The notes under the pieces: model-generated
What the model was told of the DNA's origin: nothing
Database searches by the model: none
Seen by the model: only the letters and a program-made list of their open reading frames with translations
Shown here: positions 49,323-58,695 of the stretch, one piece after another
Numbering within the stretch: the first letter of the stretch is position 1
How the letters are laid out: the number at the start of each line of letters is the position of its first letter
Position numbers and translations under genes: made by a program
Assembly (NCBI GenBank): GCA_008828725.1
Contig: MEHQ01002397.1
Span: forward strand, 186,001-250,000
DNA length: 64,000 nucleotides
Direction of reading: 5' to 3'
Origin: Saccharina japonica
Lineage: Eukaryota > Sar > Phaeophyceae > Laminariales > Laminariaceae

Positions 49323-49764
49323 GTGTACTAATGTCGTGCACGGCCGTAGTCATATGACCATAGACCCTCGCATCTCTACAATTCCCGGACGGAGCACGTT
49401 GGGTTTTCACCAACCAGGCAGACATTGCTTGCACCAAGCGCGAAGCGCCGTGAGGTATTGGACGAGTCGCATGGAGGGTGAGCTGCATCCTGCAAAAAAC
49501 CGCCTCTGAGGCGGACTTGTATATGGACGACAGCTTCAATGAGGTAATTTAATATCTGGTGTGGCCACTGCCGGAGACAGCAATGGGTATTACTATGTAA
49601 CTGCCTCGCGGATGCCTTACCATATTAATACTACGTGATACGACCATTTCCCTTGTGCGGAGCAAAGGTTCTCCACCCCGCACAAATGATCAACTCGACC
49701 GCCAGCTTTGGTGACCGACAAAATAAATAAACAAAAACAACAAGGGCGCCCTGGTTGTCTAGCT
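49323..49764. repeat. Direct repeat, right copy (~442 bp)
   Basis: Partner of 46513-46949. It is preceded by a run of about 12 G, polypurine-tract-like, and ends 'ccctggttgtctagct'. Confidence 0.75.
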
Positions 49765-50032
49765 CACGCAGCGAGTGGCGTGTTTTACAGCGTCGTTGCC
49801 AACAGACGACAACCCAACCTATAAATACATCGTATATTTATAGGGGGAGGGGTATTTATCGCTAAATAAACGCCGTCATGGTGGTAATAATTGTGCGGAC
49901 TAATATTTGACAGGTTTCCATATGCCGTTATTTTATACATGGTGGGGTGCCTACGAGGGCATGCACAGCGCTACGTATTCAAATGCAGACGAGTCATCGA
50001 TCGGCAGCAGTGAAGTATTCTTACAGCACCAG

Positions 50033-50277
50033 CGACGCGTGCTACGATAGAGATAGCACTTTTTGGCTGAATCGTTTTCTGAACGATCGGGCTCCTTAAC
50101 TCAAATTTGTCGCCCCTTCATTGTGACGAAATGTGTTTCAGAGTATACTGCGGTCGCGAGATTTTTCATTCGGTAGGACTTTTATTTTCCTCCAAAATCA
50201 TTTTGTCGGTGAGGTATGAAGCTCCTTAAGTGAGGAGCTCAGAAAATACATGGTTCATCTCTATCGTAGCATGCGTC
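50033..50277 (+). mobile_element. MITE copy, 3-bp target duplication CAG
   Basis: Ends CGACGCGTGCTACGATAGAG and CTCTATCGTAGCATGCGTC, flanked by CAG at 50030-50032 and 50278-50280. It lies in the intron 65 bases from the donor end of LRR exon 5. Confidence 0.85.
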
Positions 50278-50342
50278 CAGCAACGTTTGTGTGGGTCGTT
50301 TCCGTGTCTGTCTCATCACATCGTCCTGACTCACTCACTCAC

Positions 50343-50414
50343 AAAATATTTAGAGCCCCCAAACCCGCGAAAGGGCCATTCTCGATCGTCGTGATTAAGT
50401 TCCCATCCAGATAC
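50343..50414 (-). CDS. LRR exon 5 (72 nt, class G)
   Basis: The acceptor is TCGAAAAAG and the donor GTGAGTGAG (50342). It encodes YLDGNLITTIENGPF then AGLGALNI and a split last codon. The 'FAGLGAL' block is shared almost exactly with exons 3 and 8. Its intron side ('tttccgtgtctgtctcatca') also resembles the same position of exon 3. Confidence 0.85.
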
Positions 50415-51052
50415 CTTTTTCGACCGTACAACAACAGATGGCTGTTCTCAGAGCAAGGAGCAACAACCAACAATGTTCAACCGGATGGGTGCGCAGGGCA
50501 TATAGCTATCGGCCACGCCTCATACGCTCGACCTTGTCCTACCGACCTATAATGCAAGGCGGTACAATGCTCTGGCGTGTTTGTGTATCTGGCTACGATG
50601 GAGTACATACTAGTGCCAGGGCACTGTGCTGCTGCTCACGCGGTGCGCAGAGTGACCAGTCGACACGGTGGTGGCTGGATGCCCAGATAATGTCATACGA
50701 CGGTCATCGCCAGTGACCTTGCCTACTACGGCATCACGGGGCCGAAGTTTACTAGATATCCTCCGCTCCAGCTAAAGAGTGCCCTACACGAGTGATATCT
50801 AAGAAACCTACCCTTGACATAGGCATTCGTGGCAGTCGACGCTCGGGTAGTCGGATCATTATGGTGACGATCGTTACCACGCCTAACTCGACAACGGGGT
50901 CATCCCCCGTTCAGTTTGATATATTGTATAGTCGACAACAGTCTATATTCTGAACTCTATTTCATTTTAGTTGATTGCTCGCTCTCCACGCCCTGACCGT
51001 ACCTAATGCACGATCTAAAACACTTCCAATAATACGCTTTTGGGATACTCAC

Positions 51053-51124
51053 ATGTCTTCCAGAGACGCCATGTTCGCGAAGAGGTTGGATGGAAGGCTT
51101 TCCAGCATGTTGTCGTCAAGTTCA
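51053..51124 (-). CDS. LRR exon 4 (72 nt, class P)
   Basis: The acceptor is CCCATCAG and the donor GTGAGTATCC (51052). It encodes ELDDNMLESLPSNLF and ANMASLEDM. It lies 638 bases upstream of exon 5 and 728 bases downstream of exon 3, so three exons are closely packed here. Confidence 0.85.
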
Positions 51125-51852
51125 CTGATGGGTACGATGGTAAACGCAACATAATTGTTTCTTAACTCGCGGTATGGGCATATCGATAAGCCGGAAGGTG
51201 ATGCCAATTAACTAAGCCTCCAGGTGTTGAAGTCACTGAAACTTAGCGCAAAAACAGATCTCTACGCAACGGTGGGATGGCGGTCTCTACGCAACGGTGC
51301 GCTGTTGGTGTCATCAGCTGATCGTCTCCCTTTTTATGTGGTATGGACTGTGTATGGACTCTCGATAATATTTGAAGTGAGGGATCGTTATAAGCGCCTC
51401 GGGGCTTCTCTTGTGCCGCTTATGTCGACATGGTTTGGAGGCGTGATTTGCCGCACTTCAACGGTGATCATGCGACTGACAGAAAGCTATTTTCTTATCC
51501 TAACGCCACTCGAAACATCCATCAACAATATGTGGTCTCCCATGAGCAACCCCACTTGTAGCGGGATACGTTATTTATCCTCGCCGCACTCCACCCCCCC
51601 AGTCCCCCAGGGGAGAAGATATGCACGATTCCTGCTTCTCTAAATGTTTGTCTTTTATTGGGATGGTAGCGAGTTCACCCCATATTCCGACACGAACCGA
51701 TGATTGCCTATGCTTTCAGTGGAGTGCAAAGGCGCGGTTGACTTTGTTGAAGACTGACAATTCAACGCGAGTGAACACGTTTGGTAAAAACATCAGCACC
51801 GTGTCAAACCGTTGCTTCCGTGTCAGTTTATCACCCTCCCTTGCTCACTCAC

Positions 51853-51924
51853 AGCATCGTAACAGCCCCCAAATCCGCGAAAACACCGACCTCGAGGACG
51901 CTCAACTCGTTCCTGCGGAGATCC
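51853..51924 (-). CDS. LRR exon 3 (72 nt, class G)
   Basis: The acceptor is TGTGGAACAG and the donor GTGAGTGAG (51852). It encodes DLRRNELSVLEVGVF and ADLGAVTML. The acceptor context is nearly the same as in exon 8, and the 'ttcgcggatttgggggct'-type core is the class G hallmark. Confidence 0.85.
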
Positions 51925-52744
51925 CTGTTCCACATTCAAATGAACGGATGCACCGTCTAAGCGTAAAGAGAAGCTGGGGTGATAGAAATAAAAGGTAATT
52001 CAGAGCCACACAGGCCACTGTGTCTGATTACGAAGAACTCGCGCGTTGGGGGTTTTGTCAGACATTAAAAGGCGCATGTACTTAGTTGTAATTTCACGTT
52101 TTTAGTATGTCCGTGGGGGTCAGCAATAAATGTCGCGCGACGACTCGTTTGTTCGTGCTACCTTGGAGGAAGGAACCAATAATTGGCCGCCGCATTACAG
52201 GGTGATACTTATCACCTGAACGGAGCCCATACGTTATAGCTGACTTTATTTGTTTCAAAGCCTTGATATCCTCAGGTTTACGTGCATAGGGCGTCCATGG
52301 TGCCACGCTTATTCGTAGCAATGACGCTTATTCGTAGCAACGATAGAGCCCCACACACATAAACGCAGAGTGAACATCTGCTGACACGGTGGTTACGGAA
52401 TACGCCAATTCCCATCGAACTCCGGCCTCCACGAGCGATATTGCACACCACATGCCACGGCTTTCAATGAATCAAAGCTACCACGTCTCCTTCGTTTCAA
52501 GCTCATAGCGGTAAGCCAGTTACCCCTTAGATGCTACACACGGCGATAAATACAAAATAAGTTAAACCGCTTGAATTTGCAGGTTAAATGATCGCCGTTC
52601 CGCCTGAGGGACTTCACGGACAATTGACTGGTTGAGGCACACTCGACTTTATATATCTCATCTTGCGTGCTCTGGGTGCAGCTGACTTCAATAAGGGCGT
52701 GACGGAAATACCCTATACACGGAATATATACACTGGATACTTAC
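51925..52744. other. Intron between LRR exons 2 and 3
   Basis: No further coding exon recognised. A 75-codon minus frame (52094-52321) is unassigned. It contains 'acgcttattcgtagcaa' twice in a row at about 52305-52340. Confidence 0.4.
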
Positions 52745-52817
52745 AGCTCAATCAAACCCCGTCAAACCATTGTACACGTTGATGGGAAGCGTCTCCAGGT
52801 TGTTGTGGCCGAGCTGC
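52745..52817 (-). CDS. LRR exon 2 (73 nt, class P, frameshifted)
   Basis: The acceptor is TTGAACAG and the donor GTAAGTATCC (52744). It encodes QLGHNNLETLPINVY, then NGLTGFD followed by an in-frame TGA. The exon is 73 nt. Removing one T in 'gattgagct' would give the standard 72 and an end reading FDEL, so a one-base insertion is the likely cause. As it stands the exon breaks the reading frame of any transcript that includes it. Confidence 0.75.
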
Positions 52818-53118
52818 CTGTTCAAATTATGAGGACAAACGCCATGGTGAGACGATATTCCATGGGATGTGGCTTTCGTTTAAAAACTACTGGTACCCTC
52901 AGTGTCAAACCACTTCGTCAGCGGTATGTTGTTAAGTATCATTGTTTCATTTTTATTTTTGTTGGTGGCATTTTTCCACAGCGTAAGCGTTACTCTAGCT
53001 ACTGGCTTCCGTCAGGAGGGCGTGTTAGCAAATGCACGTTGAGCTCCGCACGTGTATGTTTTGATGCGCAGTCACTACGCACTACTACGTACGAGTACAG
53101 TATATAAATATACAAGTA
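52818..53118. other. Intron-like sequence, no gene recognised
   Basis: Contains a 100-codon plus frame (52805-53107) with no recognisable domain. Confidence 0.3.
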
Positions 53119-53825
53119 GATATTCGAGAAAATACAACAGGCGGATAGAATACGTGTTTATCCCATCCGTAGTACGCTCTATTGTGTGTCCAAAGCATTT
53201 CCGTCAGCAACCATGCTGAGAAAGTTGTTGGCACGTTACTTCATGTTTGCAGAGAACTCTACAGGGAACAGCACGGGCTACAGTAGAGTATAACTGCCCG
53301 TGGCATGGACATTGTACCGCGATGATCAGGTGGAGGCGTCCCCAGATACTCGAGGAAATATAACAGGCGGATAGAATACGTGTTTGTCTCATTCGTAGTT
53401 CGTAGTGAGTTCTATTTTATTCCCAAAGCATCTCCATCAGGAACCGTTCTGAGAAAGTAATTCGAACGTTATTTTAGCTTTGTAGATAACTCTATGCAGG
53501 GAACAGCACGGGCTACGTACAGTAGCCTATAAAGTATTACTGCTCGTGGCATGGACATTGTACCGCGATGGTCAGGTGGAGGCGTCCCCAGATATTCGAG
53601 AAAATGCAACCGGCGGATCAGCGATAGAAAACGCATTTGTCTCATTCGTAGTACGTTCTATTGTATGTTCAAAGCATCCCCGTCAGTAACGATGCTGAGA
53701 AAGTTGTTGGAACGTTTTTTTAGCTTTGTAGAGAACTTTACAGGGAACACCACGGACTACCGTAGTAGAGTATAACTGCCCGTGGCATGGACATTGTACC
53801 GCGATGATCACGTGGAGGCGCCCCC
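53119..53825 (+). repeat. Three tandem monomers (~226-246 bp)
   Basis: 'gatattcgagaaaatacaac' (or variant) starts units at 53119, 53345 and 53591. Each contains 'gtctcattcgtagt', 'gatgctgagaaagttgttgg', 'acagggaacagcacgg' and 'ccatggcatggacattgtac'-like ends. They run directly into a pyrimidine-rich stretch shared with 62.9 kb. Confidence 0.85.
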
Positions 53826-54172
53826 AATCTCGACCACTCTACTCTACGTTTCTCTACTACTCTTCTTCTGTTCTCCTCTCAAATACATTATTTTCTTCTT
53901 CTCCTTTTCTCTTGATCTTTCAGATCACATCAGTCTTCTTTGCACTTTGGCCACACAACAGCCTTTTCAAACTTTAATTTTCTTCTTCATAAGAGATCTT
54001 CACAGACATGTCGGTGCCATCTCTGCCGTCTCTCGTCACAGAGGCAGATCCTCGACATATCGTAATTATGTCACTGTACGGCGTATCCTACCATACCCTT
54101 TCCCATTGCCAAAGACGCCGACAGCTGGGATACACGTTTTGATGACCTGGATAAAGAACGAAATTCCGTGCT
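53826..54172 (+). other. Pyrimidine-rich leader-like segment after the monomers
   Basis: Starts 'aatctcgaccactctactc', is CT-rich for about 130 bases, and continues 'gatctttcagatcacatca' and 'cagaggcagatcctcgacat'. The same order occurs at 62.9-63.1 kb. It may be a promoter-proximal leader of a repeated element. No coding region follows. Confidence 0.5.
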
Positions 54173-54981
54173 GGCCGTTTCCTATGCGATTCGATTTTTG
54201 AGCTTCAGATTATGGTCCGATCGATTTTTCAGCGACCTATTAATAGTTCGAAAATCGAAACACCCTTCCTATGCGGGAAAACACGGATCTGTTGTAGGTA
54301 TAGATATTTGAGCAAACGGCGAGACCAACTGCTGTTGTGGTCTGGCGCCGCGAAGAGACGCGCCGAGTGCGCTTTACTGGCAGAGGACCCAAGCGTCCAA
54401 AGCCACGCTGGCTGCCCCTGGTTTGGCGGCGACGCGCCGAGTGCGCTCGAGTCGACCTGTCTTGGTATTTTGTATTTTGACACAAAGAAGCATCCGAGCC
54501 CAGCACGTTGACTGACTGACTGCTGCTGCTGCTGCTGCTGCTTCTGTAAAGTGTACGAGTACGAGTACGGAGAGGCGCGCGCCGAGTGCAGTTCCCTTCG
54601 TATCTATGCCCGAGCCCGCGCCAGCCGACTGTAGTCTGGCAACGGAGAGACGCATAGATCTCCGGCTGCGCATCGAGCGCGAAGCAACGTCGCTGTGTCA
54701 ACATCCAACTCATCGATCGTTCTGCTGCTGCTACTGCTGCTGCTTGCTGCGTGGATAATAGCTTGAATTTAGAGACCATGCTTTTTTTCGATTTTTGAAA
54801 ATCTGATGACCCAAGTCGTCGGATTTTGGCCCAAATTCCGACGACTTGGGTCATCGGATTCTCAAGTCGAAACAATTCCGGTCAGAATTTGCACACTCGG
54901 ACTGCATAGGACGGTGCTTTTGTTTTTGAGATCGAAAATTACAAATCTGAAGCTCGAAATCGAACCGCATGGGAAACGGCC
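54173..54981. mobile_element. 809-bp element with ~40-bp terminal inverted repeats
   Basis: The left end 'ggccgtttcctatgcgattc' then 'gatttttgagcttcagatt' mirrors the right end 'aatctgaagctcgaaatcga' then 'accgcatgggaaacggcc'. No transposase frame is recognised. The interior has three 'cgcgccgagtgcgct'-like motifs, CTG triplets and a perfect internal palindrome. Target-site duplication is unclear. Confidence 0.7.
54805..54855. repeat. Perfect 19-bp inverted repeat inside the TIR element
   Basis: GATGACCCAAGTCGTCGGA (54805-54823) and its exact complement (54837-54855) are separated by 13 bases. Confidence 0.9.
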
Positions 54982-54984
54982 TTA

Positions 54985-55175
54985 GCAACAGCAGCAGCAG
55001 CAGCAGGAGGAATCGGTATGGTTATGACAACAACGCAGAAGACGGAGCAACATACAAGCAGCAGTACGGCAGTATCAGCGGAGCCGATTCCATCGCCGCT
55101 GCCGCTGCTACTGTTGTGGTTGCTACTGCTGCTGCTGCTGCGCTGCTGCTGGCGATTATTGTGGTACTCTCTTGA
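54985..55175 (+). repeat. CAG/CTG triplet-rich segment
   Basis: Contains 'agcagcagcagcagcagg' near 54988 and a longer interrupted CTG run at 55095-55155. Plus and minus frames here are poly-Ser/Ala/Leu by-products. Confidence 0.8.
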
Positions 55176-55269
55176 CGTATCCCACCTGAACAGCATATGG
55201 CCCATTGCTAAATTGCCCTGTACCCACCTTTCACTGGTTCCTGCCTGTTTGTGCCTTCTGAAATTTTAC

Positions 55270-55850
55270 ATAGGTATGTTCACAGTAGGGTACGTACCGA
55301 AGTATGCCGGGGATATTTTCTCGGTAAATACCGGTACCCAACACTTTGGTAAGTTTGGTATGACCTCGATACCGGTACCGGACACTGTGGTAAGTTCGTT
55401 TTTTTTCAAAACCGGTACCCGGCACTTCGAAGTTCGGTATTTTTCCAATACCGGTACCCGGAACTTCGGTCAGTTAGGTACGCCCGCCGAAACATATCCC
55501 AGGTACCGGTATACCCTCGACCGCGATACCGGGAGTTCCGATATTTGTTCGGTACCGGGCTCGATACCCTACCGAACACTTCGGTAAGTTCGGCACGTTT
55601 TCAATACCGGTACTCGACACTTCGGTAAGTTCGGTGGTATTGTTTCGGTACCGGTACCCGACACTTGGGTAAGTTCGGTACTTTTCCAAAACCGGTACCC
55701 GACGCTTCGGTACGTTCTGTACTTTTCCTATACCGGTACCTGACACTTCGGTTAGTTCGGTACGCCCACCGGAATATACCCCAAGTACCGTTATACCCTC
55801 GACCACAATACCGGCGGTGATCGGTGCGGCGTCGATACCGAGAAATCGGG
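55270..55850. repeat. GGTACC-centred minisatellite, cluster 1
   Basis: About 11 degenerate units of ~45-60 bp, each close to 'ttcggtaagttcggtatttt' then 'tccaataccggtacccgaca'. Every unit has a self-complementary 'aataccggtacc' core. The cluster starts 'gtatgttcacagtagggtac' and includes longer units with 'ataccctcgaccgcgatacc'. Confidence 0.9.
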
Positions 55851-56621
55851 TACATATGGAATACGGACACACATTATGACACTATACAAGGTATTTATTT
55901 CCACCAGCAGCACAGCAGTTTTCTACATTTACGTATGTACCTATCTGGTTCTTGGCTATGGAGCGACACTACGCACTCATTTCACACGCACCATGAACGG
56001 CTGTAGACACAAGACAACAATCGCCGAGAGTATGGAGCGCAAGGATAGATGATCTTATCAAAAACTCGAGGTTGTGGGTTCGACCCACCAAGGCGGTGCT
56101 ATGGCACGCTCTGCGCAAAGTTCGTGTAGGGCGAGAAGCTTCGACTGCTCGCCTGAGAAAGTAAACTCGACGAGTATCATGCACCCTATATACGGACTTG
56201 ATCGCGACAATTCGAATCCATCGCTGCTCTACGTATATCCGAACACTGATGTACCAGCAACAACAGCTGCAGCAGCACTACGCGAGGTCGCCGATGATCT
56301 AAACAGTATGCCGAGCTTTGAAGTTGGGAGATTCGGGTATAGAACGGGCTCCAAGTGTAGCACTCGATGGCGGTGGCATGCGTAGACTACTTTATCAAAT
56401 ATGCAGTTGAGGCCATAGCCGGAGATCATTGCCCAAGTTGGAGCTGCTGCTTCTGCTCCTCTGCTCCTGTGTTCGGTTGTTCTTGTTGGGGCTGGTGCTG
56501 CTGCTAACCGTGCTGCCGCTTGCTACGTGGTTGGGAAGGCAGCGGCAGCATTGTTGTTTTCTCCACCGTTGCTGTAAACATCTGTTTGCAGTTTTCGTTG
56601 CAATCAGTACACATCTAATTA
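55851..56621. other. Unique spacer between minisatellite clusters
   Basis: A 103-codon plus frame (56074-56385) has no recognised domain. The segment contains a tRNA-like B box. Confidence 0.3.
56040..56110 (+). other. tRNA-like segment (B-box motif)
   Basis: 'gaggttgtgggttcgaccca' matches the T-arm and RNA polymerase III B box of tRNAs (GGTTCGANCC), and 'ggagcgcaagga' upstream is weakly A-box-like. The acceptor and anticodon stems do not pair properly, so a working tRNA is unlikely. A tRNA-derived SINE or tRNA pseudogene is possible. Confidence 0.3.
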
Positions 56622-57210
56622 GGGTATGTTCGGTAGGGTGCGTACCGAAGTATACCGGGGGTATTTCCTCGGTAAATACTGGTACCTGACACTTCGGTAT
56701 GTTCGGTATTTTTCCAATACCGGTACCCGACACTTCGATATGTTCGGTATTTCTTCAATACCGGTACCGGACACTTCGGTGAGTTCGGTATTTTTCAATA
56801 CCGGTCAATACCGGTACCCGACACTTCGGTAACTTCGGTATTTTTTTATACCGGTACCGGACACTTCGGTAAGTTCGTTTTTTTTCCAATACCGGTACCT
56901 GCCACTTCGGTAAGGTCGGTACGCTCATCTAAATATGCCACGGGTACCGGTGTCCCTCGTCCACAGTAATACCGGGGGTACCGGTATTTTCTCGGTAGTG
57001 TGGTTAATACCCTATCGAACACTTCGGTATGTTCAGTGCCTTTTAAATACCGGTACCCGACACTTCGGTAAGTTCGGTACTTTTTCAACACCGGTACCGG
57101 ACAGTTCGGTAAGTTCGATACTTTTTCAATACCGGTTCCCGACACTTCGGTAAGTTCGGTACGCGCAACAAATATACCCCCGTTACCGGTATACACTACC
57201 GAACTTGCCT
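56622..57210. repeat. GGTACC-centred minisatellite, cluster 2
   Basis: Same unit and same opening ('gtatgttcggtagggtgcgt', then 'accgaagtataccggg') as cluster 1, about 1.35 kb farther on. About 11 units. The order of long and short units is similar in both clusters, so the whole cluster was probably duplicated. Confidence 0.9.
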
Positions 57211-57566
57211 TTGGAAATTTAACTAAAGACACCAACACTACGAGTATGTTCCTCCCGGAAGTACTCTATCTCAAGGGGGGTAAGTTTGGGTTCTTAATGG
57301 GGGACGACTCCCTACCAGATAATAAGTGTCTCTTTCGACAACTCATATTTAAATAATAGTAGTTGTTCGCGGGGGCGCTATCAAACTCTCCTCGTGTTGC
57401 GGTACGGATGAAGAGAAGACTCCAACTCCTGTCGTGGAATGGAGACATTGTTGACGTCATCAATTACCGCGAACCTTAAATATATATATAGTAAGCGGCA
57501 AAACCTTTGCGGAACCAGCGAAAAGTGTCAAATTACGTGTTAGTGTATAAATTCATGGCATTCAGG

Positions 57567-57770
57567 TGGTATGCTACGGCACGGTAAAGGTGCACCATGA
57601 ATTTTCCAAGAGTGGTAACTTGAATAGCACCATACCTCATGCGCATACTGATTTTGAAGGAAACTAAAAGCGCTCCTGTATGAACAGTCCCATGGTCTAA
57701 GAGTTCAAATAACCAAATTGCAACACAAGAAAGAAAGTCCGACTATTTTGGGGTTAGGGCCCATGTGAAC
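57567..57770 (-). mobile_element. Degenerate MITE copy
   Basis: 'ggtatgctacggcacggtaa' followed by 'aggtgcacc', then 'catacctcatgcgcat', 'ggaaactaaaagcgctcc' and 'agtccgactattttggggtt' follow the order of the inverted MITE at 43.7 kb. The end and target duplication are not readable. Confidence 0.5.
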
Positions 57771-58519
57771 GAAGACAAAAAAAAAAAAACAATTAGAAAA
57801 TATAACCCAATTTGGATGTCATTTCGCAAAACGAAATGGTTGGCGTCCTATGGTAATAGTGAATTGACATTGCTTGGTCAACTATTCTTAAATCGAAAAA
57901 GACGCAGCACGCCTCACAACGCCCAGGTGAAAAACTCCGATGAGAGAAGACGAGAATGAAGGCATACATCGGTGCGTGAGCGCCGCCGCCAGCATACGTT
58001 TGCTTCCGACGGCCCAGGGTAGAAAGCTATCGCTCTCAGGGTATCTTGGGTGGGCATAGAGGTCCCTGAAACGCCACGGGCGAGACAGCGACGGCGATAG
58101 TGCTGTCGAAGTCGTGAGCGTGACCTGCTGATTTTGGGTGGATCACTCTGTTTTTAATCGGGTTGGAGCATGGAGCTGGTTGAAAAGTTGGGATTGCGAC
58201 CGCCATGATTGGTTTTGAGGCCCCACCGCCGGGGTACACTGTGTTATGGTCTCTAAGCGTGGGCGCCGCGTTTGTCCCGGTGGCCTCGGGGTGTGGTTCA
58301 CGTGGTATGGACATGCCGGTCCAAGTCGAGCCAACTCTTAAATTTGATTCGAATTCTACCCGAATAAAGGTCCTGAGACCTAGGTTTGTTTCGTACCATT
58401 CGAATTGAATATACCCCAAAAATCCTAATATTTAGATGTGGTGCCTGTTTTGACCAATGAAAAGCGATTTTAAATTGTTTTGTTTTTCAAATTGAATGCA
58501 TTTTGTATTCGTTAATATG
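57771..58519. other. No gene recognised
   Basis: Includes a 127-codon minus frame (58036-58419) in GC-richer sequence, unassigned. Confidence 0.25.
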
Positions 58520-58590
58520 GACCCTTAAGGAGACTGATTGTTCAGGAAACGTTTTAGCTAACAAGTGCTTACTCTATCACAGCATGCGTC
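58520..58590 (-). mobile_element. MITE end fragment next to LRR exon 1
   Basis: 'cccttaaggagactgattgt', 'tcaggaaacgttttagct' and 'actctatcacagcatgcgtc' match one terminus of the MITE family. It stops 33 bases before the donor end of LRR exon 1. Confidence 0.55.
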
Positions 58591-58623
58591 CCATAGGGAC
58601 AGTATCCTCACTCGGTCACTCAC

Positions 58624-58695
58624 AAGTTTGCCAGAGCTTCCAAACCCTCGAAAGCCCCCGGTTCAATGGTCTTGATCGAGTTTTCTTCCAGGTTC
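58624..58695 (-). CDS. LRR exon 1 (72 nt, class G; most 5' repeat seen)
   Basis: The acceptor is GTTGTAACAG (58697-58696) and the donor GTGAGTGAC (58623). It encodes NLEENSIKTIEPGAF and EGLEALAN plus a split Leu codon. This is one 24-residue leucine-rich repeat per exon, with one base of the first codon supplied by this exon and two bases of the last, so any exon of the set can be joined to any other without changing frame. In brown algae this one-repeat-per-exon layout is known for LRR-GTPases of the ROCO family proposed as pathogen receptors. LRRs form the ligand-binding solenoid. Exons to the right encoding an N-terminal or signalling part were sought and not found. The next repeat lies 5.8 kb away. 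Confidence 0.85.

Noticed and set aside
55474-55872. Long minus-strand frames rich in 'RYRYRK' and 'TEVSGTGIGK' in the GGTACC minisatellite
   Set aside because: Openness follows from the repeat unit; several frames are open at once with similar repeats, so they are not genes.
56040-56110. Functional tRNA gene
   Set aside because: The T arm is present, but the acceptor and anticodon stems cannot be paired and the A box is weak.
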